Source: Pseudogymnoascus destructans
Lineage: Eukaryota > Ascomycota > Leotiomycetes > Thelebolales > Thelebolaceae
DNA: 64,000 nt
NCBI RefSeq assembly: GCF_001641265.1
Contig: NW_020167523.1
Span: 1,538,592 to 1,602,591 of the forward strand
Direction of reading: 5' to 3'
Both the position numbers and the translations under genes were made by a program. Under the pieces are notes generated by a model that did not search any database, had not been told where the DNA came from, and worked only from the letters and a program-made list of their open reading frames with translations. This document shows positions 19,852 through 31,524 of this stretch, piece after piece. The stretch's first letter is position 1; each line of letters opens with the position of its first letter.

Positions 19852-21053
19852 CTACTCCTCCCCCGTCTCCCTAATCCTCCTCTCTTCCTCCCCCTCCAAA
19901 AAATCCCACCCCCCAAACGCCCCCTCCGTCTCCCTCTGCTCCCTCGCCCCCCAAACAACCAAATAATGCCTCCCAAGCAACTGCCACTCCTCCTCCTCAT
20001 CAAACATCTGCATCTGCCCCAACCTTACCTTCTCCGCGTCCTCGATCCAGTTATCCCACAACCAGCTGATACTCGCGCCCTCTTGGAACATATCTAGACC
20101 TGCTGCCCGTAGGCGCTCGAGTTGCGCGTCAAGAGAGTCGTAGGTGGAGATGGAGGGCATGGCGAGGTTGCGCGCGGCGAGGTTGGAGGTCATGACGCGG
20201 CCGAATGCGGAGGTGGGGGAGGTGGGCTCGTAGATCACGGTGCCAATGGTGGGGATGCGGGAGGTGAAGAAGTTGAGCACCGCGTCCGCTTGCTCGGCTG
20301 CGAGGTAGCAGAGACAGCACTCCGAAACAAGCAGCGTAGGCAAGTCGGTGCGGATATTATCAATCTCCGCCGGCAGATTTCGCAGGTCTATCGGGTGGAA
20401 GAGGTACCCCGCGTTCTTATCAACGTCAGTGAAGTACCCCCACATCTTCTTCTCTGGGTCATGGTCCGGCACCGCGCGCAGGCTGTTGAACTCGCTCCCC
20501 GGAGGCCCGATCTTGTCGGAGCGATTGATAAAAGCGAGTTTGTTGGCGGAGATTATGGGGAAGTCGAGCTCGTGGTAGAGGATCTGGTCTTTGTGGCCAC
20601 GGTCGAGGTAGCGGAAGTAGCGCGTGTCGGTGCCGGCGCCGAGGGAGATGACCTGGACGTTTTGCTCGGGGTGCGCGTTGATAAAGTTCTCAATTAGGCG
20701 GTCGATTACTATGGTGCGTACGTAGGTCCCTGGGGGGTGAGGCTGTTAGTAGGGTGTTATCATGAAGAGGCGGGGACGAAGGGGGAAGCACCTCTGTTTA
20801 TGACGGGCATGCGCAGGGCAGGAGAATCAGTGCCTAAGTCGGCGACAAACTCGCTGACGTAGGGGTCTTCGAGGTAACCACATGCCACTGCACTACGTCG
20901 GGAACCGTTGGCATCAGTATCGGTCTCGCGGATCATTTTGTCCCTGTCTGGCCCCCCGCCTCTCGTGCTGGAGGACCCCCCTCTACCACGTCCAGCGCCA
21001 CGCGAGCGGTTCCCGCGCATGGAGAGCAGATTGGGGATTTCAGGAGCAGCCAT
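19852..21053 (-). CDS. ppm1: Leucine carboxyl methyltransferase (protein phosphatase methyltransferase 1)
   Basis: The enzyme methylates the C-terminal Leu of the PP2A catalytic subunit with S-adenosylmethionine in the cytosol, controlling holoenzyme assembly. Exon 1 is 21053-20792 and exon 2 is 20729-19852; the 62-base intron has a GTGCTT donor, a perfect CTACTAAC branch site and CAG acceptor, and splicing restores INRGTYVRT. About 379 residues, normal for the family. Seen: GYLEDPYVSEFV, the SAM-binding VISLGAGTDTRYF, the ELDFP acidic loop, LPTLLVSECCLCYL and a C-terminal W-rich segment. The N-terminus is Arg/Gly-rich (GRGRGG), a likely disordered tail. The start has a good context (CCACCATGG). 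It converges on spt3. Confidence 0.92.
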
Positions 21054-21491
21054 GGTGGCTGTCGGGGTATCTTGTGAGAACGAATAATTCTTGTGAGAAC
21101 GAATAATTAAAAGAAATAGAGGGTTATGGGGAAGTTAAGTTGGTCAATTCTGGAAGGAAGCAATTGGGGTCTGGGAGCGTGATGGATGCTTGTTACAGGT
21201 ACTGTCGTGGGGTCGTTATCGATAACGGAGGGGTGGGATAACTAAATTCCAGGTCACGGGGAATTGATAGCTTTTTTAGCTTCGTATCACGTGATAAAGC
21301 ATGTGGTTGCACTGAAACTTTCCAATGCAACCGCAACAAGCGATCTCATTTCCCTTTACGGGCCACTTTCGGTCATGAGCGTTTCACGACTCCACGATTC
21401 CACAGGCTCAGAATCCACGGCTCCAGCTCCGCAGCTTTGCTAGTCAATGCTCGATATCCATAATGTGGATGACCTGTACGGTCTGGGACTA
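21054..21491. other. ppm1 upstream region
   Basis: Promoter side of ppm1. A 16-base direct repeat (cttgtgagaacgaata) lies at 21072-21106. No gene seen. Confidence 0.4.
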
Positions 21492-21493
21492 TA

Positions 21494-22939
21494 CGGAGGT
21501 GTTGTTCATAAGTTTTGTGAGTGGGTCGGGCTAGGGCCCCCTGCGTAGGCTGGTTTGGCAATTCTGGCCAAAGTACCGATTCTCACGCGTCACGAACACT
21601 TGAGTGTGAGAGCAATCAATTCTGTAGAATAATGAGTAGAGTAGATACCTAAACCCCTATATAAAACTATACTATAAGCCTAGTACTCTGTGTGCATACC
21701 ATTTGCAGCAATTACTGCTGCCATACGTGTAGGCATACTATTAAGGAGAGCATTAAGCTCAGCTTCTCCAACTTGCTCCCATGCTTCCTTAACAGCTACA
21801 CGGAGCTGGTCGTAGGACATATGTTCTGGATGATTATCTTGTAGATAATTCTTCATAATATGCCACACCCGTTCAATTGGGTTGAGATCTGGTGAATACG
21901 GGGGCCATTCTATAGGGCAAATACCACGGGATCTCAACTCTTCATATGTTGCACCTGCTCTATGACCTGGAGCTCCATCTTGCATCAATGTAAGGCCTGG
22001 GTATAGGCGTAGCCAGCCGTGGATTAGAGGGACAGTATGAGCCATATAGGACTCAGCTCCTATTTTCCCATATTCCTTCTCCCAAAATAGTATAGGACCC
22101 TTTCCAAGACCACCTGAGAAGCAGCTACAGAACATCCAACCTCTAGGGATTGTTAGTAAATCCTATAGTAAATAGGAGTCTCTTACCTTCTCCATTGTAC
22201 TCTATCTACAACACATGTATCATCCCACATTTCCCCTGCTTTTCGAGTAACCCATGTACGAGTATGGCAGCCTCCCGTTACCCACGTCTCGTCAGTCCAA
22301 AGTATCCTATTCCAATCATTCCGTACCCAATCCTTATGTTCAATAGCCCATGAAAGTCGCTTTTGTCGATTTGTCTCTGAGATAATAGGCTTCCGCATAG
22401 CAATCCCTTAATAATTATTAGTCTATATAGTAGTAAAGTAGAGAGGGATACTTACGTCGATTATAGCCTCTCACAGACAGAGCGCGGGTTAGGACAAGCC
22501 GTGAGCATGGAATATTAAGAATGCGTATTATATTTGTATATGGCATACGCCTATTCGTGCGAGATGAGGCTATAAACTCAATAACCTCTTGAACTTGCTC
22601 ATCGGATAGGATAAGTGGCCTACCCGAACGCTTCTTCAGAGTTGGAGGGCCCTGGCAAGCATACCAAGCCTGCCGTTCCGTGCAGCCAATATAGGCTGCA
22701 ATTTTTTGGAACTCCCAATCTAGGGAGCGTAGTAGTGCGCAACGAAGCCGCTCATCGCGAGTAAGATGAGGCATTGTAGTTATTGAAAGAGTATGAATTT
22801 CCTACATATAAAATACAATAGTAGGAATTTTGACGCGTTAAAAAGGTACAAACAAGCCTACGCGTACCCATGCTCCAACCCATGCCCAACCCCCGGTCAT
22901 CTCATGACCCACTCACAAAACTTATGAACAACACCTCCG
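21494..22939 (-). mobile_element. Tc1/mariner-type element with 34-base inverted repeats and TA duplication
   Basis: The two ends share an identical inverted repeat of 34 bases beginning cggaggtgttgttcataagt, flanked by TA at 21492-21493 and at 22940-22941, the target of the family. Further inside, a second inverted match (gcgtaggct-gtttg...acgcgtca) lies at 21543-21596 and 22826-22866. Length is 1446 bases with one uninterrupted spliced transposase gene, so this may be a complete and recent copy. Confidence 0.92.
21680..22774 (-). CDS. Tc1-type DD34E transposase with two introns
   Basis: Cut-and-paste transposase that would bind the inverted repeats of its element. Exons on the minus strand: 22774-22456, 22406-22187 and 22142-21680; introns of 49 and 44 bases (GTAAGT and GTAAGA donors, TACTAAC branch site in the second) keep phase and give about 333 residues, the usual size. 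The N-terminal part has paired helix-turn-helix features (AAYIGCTERQAWYA, KKRSGRPLILSDEQ). The catalytic domain shows WTDETW, LMQDGAPGHR and WPPYSPDLNPIERVWHIMK; exactly 34 residues separate the second Asp from the Glu. No stop or frameshift is present, so the protein could be active. Confidence 0.92.
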
Positions 22940-22941
22940 TA

Positions 22942-24151
22942 CGCCTGCGCGCCGTGCGCGCCGTCCTCAGCTCTCCTCCGAAGTTCAAGCGCCGATCACG
23001 ACATATAAGGAAACCTTGGTATACCGAAAATATAAGGGCAATCTCTTCTTGCGGACCCTATTGTTTAAGAGTAACTACTTACAGGAATCAGGGCTTCAGG
23101 GTTATCCCACACCATACACGCATTTGGACGAAACATACATATGTACTCCGTACTTAGTCCTCACACACGCTTCGTACGCTTCATACGCTTCATACGGAGT
23201 ACTCTGCCAAGTATTTCATTAATCTCATTTTTGGTGGAACGCGTGGCCCAATCACAGAAATCCCTTACAGAGTCCCCATGTGCGGGACCTTGCATCTTTC
23301 GGTTTCGCTGGTTATGGCCCGCCCCAAGACAGAGCTACTCGTAGTTGGGTGACAAACTACTGTATGGTGCAGATATTAGCGCCAGGTACCAGCTGGTGGG
23401 ACAACACTGGGACAACACCGGAACAGGGGAACAGGGGGGCTTTCAGCGTCTGCCTTGTCGAAGTGAAGTTGGTCGAAGTTGCCCAATATGTCCTGATTGC
23501 CACTCGTTACTGCCCAATAGCGACTGGCCCCTTCCTTCCGCTGTCCCCGACGCCCTTTCCTTGGAGTTATTTGATCCAATTAACCTCCATTATTGCCATT
23601 ATGCCAATTAATGATAGGAGTCGTTTCTCATCTTATTTCTGGGGACACGGCAACACATGCACAGGGTCCGTCGTCCTTACCCCCCCCTGGTACTTGTACT
23701 TACTGGACAGGTCCAGGCGGGACCAAGTGGGCTCCCCATCTGAACTGTGCGAACTGTGGGAACAACACAGAGTGCAAATGGATCGAAACAGCCCCATCAG
23801 GGACCGTGACTGGCTAGTTGTCACAGAGAGACAGGTCAGAGCTTTCATCTCCGTTTTTTATCGAATCGCCACTTCCCATCTCCATCCCGTCTCCCTCCCG
23901 TCCCCATATTCTGTCGTTTCTTCCCCATCTGCACTTCTGTCTCAATCCATCATCACACTCGTTATTATATCATCACCACCTCGCTGTCGCTCTTCGTACG
24001 AAATCAAGAGGAGAAATTTCGCTCAAGCAAGCCCGAAGAAAAGCTACTACTAAAACCGATCGGCGGGCAAGACTAAATCGACGCCATCCCACGAGCTGTT
24101 GGCCGTGATCCTCGCCCTAGCACTTGGCGATAGCACCAACACCGCGCGACG
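22942..24151. other. Upstream region of the SUN-family gene
   Basis: No supported gene. A short direct repeat (cttcgtacgcttcatacgcttcatacgg) lies at 23168-23200. From about 23850 to 24000 the sense strand is pyrimidine-rich (ccatctccatcccgtctcc), a feature common just upstream of well-expressed genes in filamentous fungi, so it is likely core promoter and leader of the gene at 24152. Confidence 0.45.
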
Positions 24152-25699
24152 ATGAGATTCTTGGAGCAGAAGGCTGCCGTCGGCGCCGCTATTGTATTGC
24201 TGGCAGCTGTGTCTGAAGCAAGGCACTCGCACAACAGACCAGTGCAATTGGAGAATCTCGAGAGGAGGCATGGACATGGACACAGCCACAAGAATGCTCA
24301 CTCTTCGAGAGTAGAGCACGAGGACCAGCCGGCTTTGGATAAGCGTGATATTTGCTCGTTCCCATTGACTGCGGGTCTGGTCGCTGTTACTCCAGGCCGT
24401 ACAAATGCTGGGTGGGCGATGAGCCCCGACCAGCCTTGCACTGCGGGCAAGTTCTGCCCCTATGCATGCCCACCTGGACAACTCATGGGTCAATGGGACG
24501 CCGACGCAACTACATACTCATATCCAGCATCGATGGTAGGTTCAGGAACCCCTAAGCCTGCATCCTAGTCAAACTAACGGTCGTAGAATGGTGGCCTTAA
24601 ATGCGACAGCGGTGGTAAAATCAAGAAGCCATTCCCAAACAAGCCCTATTGCTACCAGGGAACCGGTTCCGTCTTCGCCCACAACGAGTGCAGCCACTCC
24701 GTCGCGTACTGCCAGACTGTGCTCCCCGGAAACGAGGCCATGCTCATCCCTACTAATGTGGGCAGTGATCAAACTATAGAAATCGCAGTTCCTGACACAG
24801 AGTACTGGGCATCGACGGCGGCACACTACTACATCAACCCACCTGGAGTTTCTACGGCGGAGGCATGTGTTTGGGGCGATGGATCCAAGCCGATTGGTAA
24901 CTGGAGTCCGTATGTTGCCGGCGCCAATACCGATGGCAGCGGACATACATTCGTCAAGATCGCCTGGAATCCTATCTATACCGGCGAATCGAGTTTCTCG
25001 AACGAGCTCCCCAAGTTCGGTGTCAAGATTACTTGTGATGGCGGTGGCTGCAACGGCCTGCCTTGCTCTATCGACCCCGCCGTAGTCAAAGTCAACGGTG
25101 TGACGAGCGGCAATTCGGCAACCGGTGCCGGAGGTGGCAACTTCTGCGTTGTCACTGTGCCAAAGGGTTCAAAGGCAAAGATTGAGACGTTCGACGTAGG
25201 CGGATCATTCGGTGGAGGTGGTGGCGGAGGCGGTAAGGGAACAACTGAGCCATCTTCCTCCCACGATCCCACTCCAACCCCGACACCAACGCCCACCCCA
25301 ACACCTACTCCAACACCAACCCCCACACCCAGCCCCAGCAGCTCTTCGGCTGAAAGCTCCTCCTCCTCAAGCGAGTCCAGCAAGTCCAGCGAATCCAGCA
25401 CTAGGGAGTCCAGCACTAGCGAGTCCAGCAGCAGCAGCGAAGAGAGCAGCAGTGACGATACCACATCCGCCACTGTCCACCCCACCGTCCTGCCACAGAT
25501 GCTATTTGAGAATGATACCGCCCTCTACAACAACGCGGCGCCCACCGGAGTGGCCTCCGCCGTACAGCAAGGCGACTCCAATGCCTCTAAAGGCGCGGCT
25601 CCTTCGACTAGCAGCCCTAGCGTCGCCAACTCCATCTCCCTGCAATCGAGCTTCGTCGCTCTCGCAGCGGCCTTCGCGGCGTGCAGCATGTTACTATAA
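24152..25699 (+). CDS. SUN-family (GH132) secreted cell-wall protein, GPI-anchored form
   Basis: SUN proteins (yeast Sim1, Uth1, Nca3, Sun4 family) act on beta-glucan in wall remodelling and septation. Exon 1 is 24152-24535 and exon 2 is 24587-25699; the 51-base intron (GTAGGT donor, CTAAC branch site) joins SM to NGGLKC. About 498 residues: signal peptide (1-23), His-rich propeptide ending in a Kex2-type KR at 64-65, then the Cys-rich SUN domain (CSFPLTAGLVAVTPG, GWAMSPDQPC, CPYACPPGQLMGQWD, CQTVLPGNEAMLIPT, ACVWGDGSKPIGNWSPYVAG). After a poly-Gly linker come Pro-Thr repeats and a Ser-rich stalk, then a hydrophobic C-terminus (SFVALAAAFAACSMLL) like a GPI signal, so wall or membrane anchoring is likely. 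The Pro-Thr run may vary in length between strains. Confidence 0.92.
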
Positions 25700-26878
25700 G
25701 CCAGACATCATTATCGCCATGCATATTTACGGATAAGGTCTACGGACCACCTCGCCATACTACTTCGCTGTATATACGATATTTAACTATTTTGCTTCAC
25801 ACATACCCGGGTTCGCAACAGCGAAACGCCTATTTTCACGATAGTTTATGGGATATTTAGGATGAATTTTTATTTTTTGAACGTCTTATACCCCCCTTGA
25901 TCATAATTCGGCCGGCAGGGATCGGAGAGAAAACCGGATTTTTTACATTCGCAATTACGACTGGCCGCCTCAAGAGTTTTGGAGGCGTGCTGAGTTTTTT
26001 TTATTTTATTCAGCTCACTTGAGCGTATTCTTATATTCTAAAATTTGGAGCTTTCAGGCTTTAGATATTTGGGAGGGAGCGAGGGGGAAGCACAAAATAT
26101 GAAAAGATGAGATATTACGAGATTGGTGTGGTGTGGAAGTTATGAGGGATGTGCATGCGCATCTTTTATAAGTTATCTATGCTATATATATAATCTACCT
26201 ACAGTGCCTCGAAGGGGGGATGGGGATATTTAGGATAGAGAAATATAAATTTATTTATGTGATTCTGTTTGGTGTGTTGGTATTGTTGGGGATACCTAAT
26301 CAAGTAGATCGATAGTCAAAGTCGTCGTCAATTAAGGCGACCGCCTCAATTAAGGCGACCGCCTTAATTGACGACGACTTGACTATCGATCTACAACCGA
26401 TTTTCTGACCAGCTTTCGGCCTGAGGCACCTAAGGCATCATATCAGGTATCATCTTCTCTGAGTGAGGTTGGCTGCATAACCAACCTCCTGAGGCGGAAA
26501 TAGAGAAGTTCAAAAGTGCGTAGATTAAGAAGACGAAGCTCAAGATATTTAAGAATTGGGTGGTGATATATCCAAACCCTCGATGCGCACAATATGGCGC
26601 AGAATTGCGCAAATTATTCAAAAATGCGCAGAAAGAGTGGGAAGTTACTGTTCTAGAATCACGTGCTCTCGCGTCCCTAGCGTCGCGTATACGGCGCGGA
26701 CTCGAGTTTGCCCGATAAGACGACCGACCCAAAGACCCTTGATAACCGCCAGCCTTGTCATGCACTCTTCGCCCCCTCTCCGACTTCATAAGACCACTTC
26801 CCACCCTCCCACATCCATCTTCCATATCCCACGCCCAACCACGACACCCCGAACATGCAAGCACAATCAGCATAGAGC
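25700..26878. other. Intergenic region between the SUN-family gene and exo5
   Basis: Mostly AT-rich and without a supported gene. The first 200 bases should contain the SUN-gene 3' end. A near-perfect inverted repeat lies at 26304-26394. The last 300 bases form the exo5 promoter; a CACGTG-like site (atcacgtgct) occurs at about 26660. Confidence 0.5.
26304..26394. repeat. Foldback: 35-base near-perfect inverted repeat
   Basis: Left arm 26304-26339 (gtagatcgatagtcaaagtc...) and right arm 26360-26394 (...gacttgactatcgatctac) are complementary apart from one extra A, with a 20-base spacer that itself repeats caattaaggcgaccgcct. RNA or DNA of this stretch would form a long hairpin. Confidence 0.85.
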
Positions 26879-28470
26879 ATGGCCCTCCGCACCCCCCCAA
26901 CAGACCCCGATAGCGACTACGGCTCTGATTTCTCCCCCGAAGACCTAGAGGTTCTCGATCGTCTCGCCGTCCAGACCCCATCTACGGTGGTCAGCCTCCC
27001 TTCTCCGCTAACTCCATTCCTTTTCTCCTGCGAGAACAGCCCATCCGCTCGCCGCGATGCCCATCCCGCAGGCTCACGCTATGTGGCTAGGATGCCGATC
27101 GCGTATGAGACTCAACCCCCCCCGGCCCCGCCAGTCCGTAGCAGCGCACACCCAGGCAGCCCAAACGGTGCCATCTACCCGGATCGTGAGTCCCCCCTCT
27201 CCTCTCCCCCTTCCCGCACGTCAATCTGACACCTGCTAAGCGGCTAGTCTCCGCCACGCTCTCCTCGCTCAACGAACCCATCACCGCACCTGAAGCACCC
27301 CCACCCCCACCCGAAGCCCCAGTCCGCGACCCTCGCAGCCCCCTTCAACGCTACCGCCCCGCCCCCCGCACAGCCCTCTCCGTCACCGACCTCGTCTCCC
27401 CCGCCTGGTGCGAGCTTCAATACTCCATGACCCTCGCGATGCACGGGCGCAAGCCGCGCACCGAGGCTATGAAGCGCGGGAGCGAGGTGCACGCTGCGCT
27501 CGAGGAGGAGGTGTATACTTCTGTCCAGATCGAGGTTGCGACTAAGGAGGATGCGTGGGGGTTGAGGGTGTGGAATGTTATTCAGGGCCTGAGAACGCTG
27601 AGGGAGACGGGGATGACGAGGGAGCTTGAGGTGTGGGGTGTTGTGGATGGGGAGGTGGTGGGGGGGGTTATTGATGAGGTTGGGTTTATGTGTCCGGATG
27701 TTGAGAAGGAGGAGGAGGCTGTCCATGTTTTTGCGGTGGCTCGCGGTGAAGCACCGCCGCAGCCTAGGACGACACTCCCTACTGACCAGCGCGCGCTGGA
27801 CGAGTACCTACACCCCGCCCCTCCTCAACCGACGAAGCGGAAATTGTACATCACAGATGTCAAAACCCGCTCCGTCGCTTCCTTACCCCGCGGTGCGTCG
27901 TTTCGGCCAACGCAGCTCCAACTAATGCTCTACCACACCCTCCTCTCCTCCCTCGCCGCGGGCGACACCCCCTTTTCCGCCCTCGCGGCGCGATATGAGC
28001 TTGACACGCACGCGCCGTTTAGTCCTGGGTTCGTGGCGCAGGTATCCGCGCTCGCGGATGAGGTGTTCTACGACGCCCCCTCAAGCGCGGAAGAAGTCGC
28101 CAGCGCGCCGGATCCAGCTGGGTCGGAACTGGCGCGCAATAATACCCTAGAGAAGCTATGGGGCGTTATGATGAAGTTATTCACCGAGGTAGTAGGCGAG
28201 GGCGGGTTAGGACGCGTGCTCCGCGCGGAATATCGTAGTTGTGGGACGGGAGGGGTGATTGGAGAGCATGTGTTCGCAATGGATGAGGCTGTTTTGGGAG
28301 AGTATGTGGGGCATGGGATGGGCTGGTGGAGGGGGGAGAGGGCGCCGGAGGGGGTTGCGATAAAGGAGGCTTTTAAGTGTCGGAGTTGTGAGTTTGCAGA
28401 GGGGTGTGAGTGGCGGCTTATGCAGGTGGAGGAGGCGAGGCGGAGGGCCAGGGGGGGGTGGAGGGGGTAG
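26879..28470 (+). CDS. exo5: Exonuclease V (Exo5/Dem1 family, Fe-S nuclease)
   Basis: Exo5 is a PD-(D/E)XK single-strand DNA exonuclease with a [4Fe-4S] cluster; fungal members serve mitochondrial DNA maintenance. Exon 1 is 26879-27185, intron 27186-27247 (GTGAGT donor, CTAG acceptor), exon 2 27248-28470, giving about 509 residues. Seen: the four Cys ligands, one in SPAWCELQYS (about 157) and three in CRSCEFAEGC near the C-terminus (480, 483, 489); nuclease motifs GSEVHAALE, GVIDEVGF and ITDVKTRSV. The spacing of one upstream and three downstream Cys is the family signature. The N-terminus is Pro/Ser-rich; no strong mitochondrial targeting helix is evident. GC-rich codon use resembles spt3 and ppm1. 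Confidence 0.9.
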
Positions 28471-29037
28471 AGGGGCGTGGTGTGTGGTGTGTTGTTGCTT
28501 TGTTGGTAGGGGTTGGGCGTTGGGGCTTGGGGGTTGGTTTTTGGGTGAGTGGACGGGGTGGTATAGAACATACGAAACGGTGGAGGGGGGAGGTGTTTCT
28601 ACTTCCCTCAACTTTGGTCTATAGATTTACAAGACATAGAAATGGAATTTCTCAAAACGCTGCCTGCGTCTCCACAGACCTGCAACGGTCACCCGCGGCG
28701 CCAAAAATATAAGCTGGAGCTTGTCGGTGTGCCCGCGATCATCCCAGCGTCGGAGACAACTCCGCGCCCCTTTTTACGACAAGGGTTGGCCTCAGATTCT
28801 GGCGACATCAAGCTCAACCGTTGAGGCTTCATCCAGCTTCGGTTCTACCCGCGGTCGGTAGTGGAGCCGACAGTGCAGATCCCAGGGGGCTGAGAGCTCG
28901 GGTGAGAGCTCCCCTGGCATATAATCGTGGTGGTAAGCTATATGCGTTCGCGAGCAGAACGTAGGTGACCTGACCATGGGGTGTAGCCTCGGCTGACCCA
29001 AAGTGGGGGGCTCAGCCGACCCCTGCCAAGGCTGTAT
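28471..29037. other. exo5 downstream region
   Basis: Starts G-rich (28471-28560) and continues without a convincing gene. Partial self-complementary stretches (gggagctctcacccgagctctc region at 28890-28915) are present. No RNA gene recognised. Confidence 0.4.
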
Positions 29038-29164
29038 TACAGTTGAACCTGGATATAAAGATGCCCTCGGGGACCGGGCGTGGCATCCTTATAGCGAGGA
29101 TATCCTTATGTGGAGGTTCACGGAAATCTGAGGAATATATGTAAAAAAAAAAAAAATTTGTATG

Positions 29165-31064
29165 CTACTTTGACACCCAGCCATCTTGTAAAAGTTGGGT
29201 ACTCTTCGCGACTTTCTCTTGCGAGATATCCTTGCCAATCTGTTCTAATGCCTTTATTACTGAAATCCGACCTCCATCTTCAGCGAGGGAAGCAAATAAT
29301 TGAAGGGTATTCGCTTGCTTCCGCAAGTGATGGTCGGATGTCTTCCTCTTCCCCTTCCTCGTCCCTGTCTGCAATCCCATCCTCCTCTGTAATAGTGTAT
29401 CTCTGTACTACAGCTTCGAAAATATCTTCATCTCTGTCAACTATCTCTTCGCCTATAGGGTTGAGAAAATCTGCAATTGGCATGATATCTCCTGGTAGCC
29501 TCGCAATTTCCATTCCCAGTTCCTCGACCTCACTAGTATTATCTTGACGCATATCTATATTTTCTGGTTTTTTTATAAGAGTCGATCGCCACCAACACTT
29601 CTGGATTTTTGGTGCTTTAAGTGCTTCCCACGTAAGTCGACTCCACTATATCGCCTTTAGAATATTAACTGTTTTATTAGGGTTCTTATTGGCCTCGAGC
29701 TAGTGTAACATGTAATTAATCCATTGTTTTCGATACCTAAGTTTGAAGCTTGCAATTATCCTTTAATCGAGAGGTTGCCAATGAGATGTCATATTTAGTA
29801 GAAGCCAAGCAATTCGAACATTCGACAAACCTTGTAATCCACCAACAAGTTCAACTCCGACTTCATGTCTACAGAAGTTATCAAGTAATAACAGTATCTT
29901 GCGATGCTTCATTTTCTCATTTAACCAGTCTAGGTATTCTTTCATAATTAGCCCTGTCATCCATTTTGTCTCATTGTATCGATATTGAATCTGCATGTGC
30001 TTAACATCAATATTTTTAAAACATTGAGGATTCTTCGACTTTCCCACAACCCATATATCTAGCTTCTTAGTTCTAGTCGAATTTGTCGTAAATGTGAGAG
30101 TAATCTGATCTTTGGATTTCTCTCCCCTACTCAAAGCTTTAGTGGCTAGCATTTGGGTTGGTGTCATCTTCCAAAAGAGCCTAGTTTCATCCATGTTGAA
30201 AATATCTTTATCTGCATATGTTGCGCATAGTTGTCAGAGATCTTCCATTTGCATGATATTTGTAGGATTATGGATGTCCGCTGCAGCTGCTTCTCCATGT
30301 CAAACATATTCCTTAATCTTAAATCTCTTCTTGAATCCATCTAACTGTAAGGAAGGCCATCACGTGCCACCACGTGAGGTCCCTTTCATTAGGGACCCAT
30401 AGGGCTCAGTAAAGTAGGGCACAAGGTGCATAGATAAAAGGGGTTGGAGGCCTCGGAAGAAGGCCTCCAGTCAATAGTCGCTGTACTTACGTAGACCTAT
30501 TGTCCTCACGAATACGATACCCCTTTCCTGCCTCTTGACCTGGTTCCCTGGACTCCTGTGAGACCTTGGGCTTACGCGTTACACTAACCAGCCATTCGAC
30601 CATTTTGGTTCATTCCTATGAATAGTATATTGTGGCAGACGGTCCCAAAGTTTGTGTGCCTTAGTTTTTAGAATGTCACCAGTAATGATCGCATTGAATG
30701 CATTGTTGCCAGTCGAAGAGAGCTATCTAGAGTTCAGGATATTTGCCATTACTTTTTCTCTTTGTGCCAAGTTCAGTCTTCTTCCGTGTATCTGAGTCAA
30801 GATATTGGTACTTTGTGGAAAGAATTGAGGATATTTGGCCTTGGCTAAGTTGGCAACCTTGAGCTTGAGCAGCATACCAGGCTATAAGTTTAGGCTGAGT
30901 GCACGGGTGGCTGACATATCTGTGTTAAATATATTGTCGCTGAACATTGGTGAGTGCGTGCCTTTTTTTTTGGTTGCTAGGCCTCCATGGTGGAGTTGGT
31001 GAATATGGGTTATAAGGATTGTTTGATATAAAAATAATTTTGGGACTACGGATTTAAGGATCAT
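29165..31064 (-). pseudogene. Tigger-type DDE_1 transposase, broken
   Basis: Readable blocks from N to C: an N-terminal helix-turn-helix remnant (NLAQREKVMANIL, about 30770), NGWL just before the LTR insertion at 30583, then MDETRLFWKMTP (first Asp, about 30190), KLDIWVVGKSKNPQCFKNI, LLLLDNFCRHE (second Asp) and SHWQPLDQGI-like sequence (about 29770), and a poorly conserved C-tail down to 29165. The middle frame 30194-29763 is open, the others carry stops. The element cannot move by itself. Confidence 0.8.
30346..30583 (+). repeat. Solo LTR family F, target duplication CTAAC
   Basis: Runs TGTAAGGAAGGCC...CTTACGCGTTACA, 238 bases, flanked by ctaac at 30341-30345 and 30584-30588. It splits the transposase frame just after the codons for NGWL. 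A partial second copy is at 37517-37703. Confidence 0.9.
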
Positions 31065-31158
31065 CTTTATATAGAAATAATCCTTATTTTACAGCTACAA
31101 AACTACAGGACCAGACTACCCATACTTATACCGAGGATATACTTATATCGAGGGATCT

Positions 31159-31524
31159 GTAAGAGAATCCCATAGAACCATCTCTTGGGTTCCTAGCCTA
31201 TAGGAAGTGAAAAGGAGGTCCAAGGTCAGAGTACCTATAGATAAATTATGTCATAACTTAACCAATCTTGTGGGTAACTAAGGAGCGATGACGTGTAATG
31301 AATCATAGAGGGTTGTAGAAGCTTCTAGAGCTATCGTTCATGTTCCTAGCCTCTAGTTGGTAGAGATATGCCATGTGGTAGTATTGGCCCACCCCCTTAA
31401 GGAGGAGATTTTCTTAATAACTTGTTCAATGAGTGTCCAAATGATATGCCGTGATGTATGTAGCATAAACAGATGTAGTAGAAGAGTTTGCAGCAATCGT
31501 TGAGTAGTATTGCTCTTGTTGTTG
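31159..31524 (-). repeat. Internal LTR A fragment inside the Tigger-type element
   Basis: Matches the central part of the A-type LTR on the minus strand (from caacaacaagagc to gattctcttac) without either LTR end. Both flanks carry ggatc (31154-31158 region and 31525-31529), so the junction may rest on microhomology. It covers nearly the same LTR interval as the fragment inside gag. Confidence 0.82.

Noticed and set aside
20122..20697. 191-codon plus-strand frame
   Set aside because: Gly/Val-rich antisense shadow of ppm1.
23280..24053. 257-codon plus-strand frame upstream of the SUN-family gene
   Set aside because: Low-complexity reading of a pyrimidine-rich leader; no domain and it overlaps the likely promoter.
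26430..26981. 183-codon minus-strand frame
   Set aside because: Covers the exo5 promoter and start in antisense, no family features.
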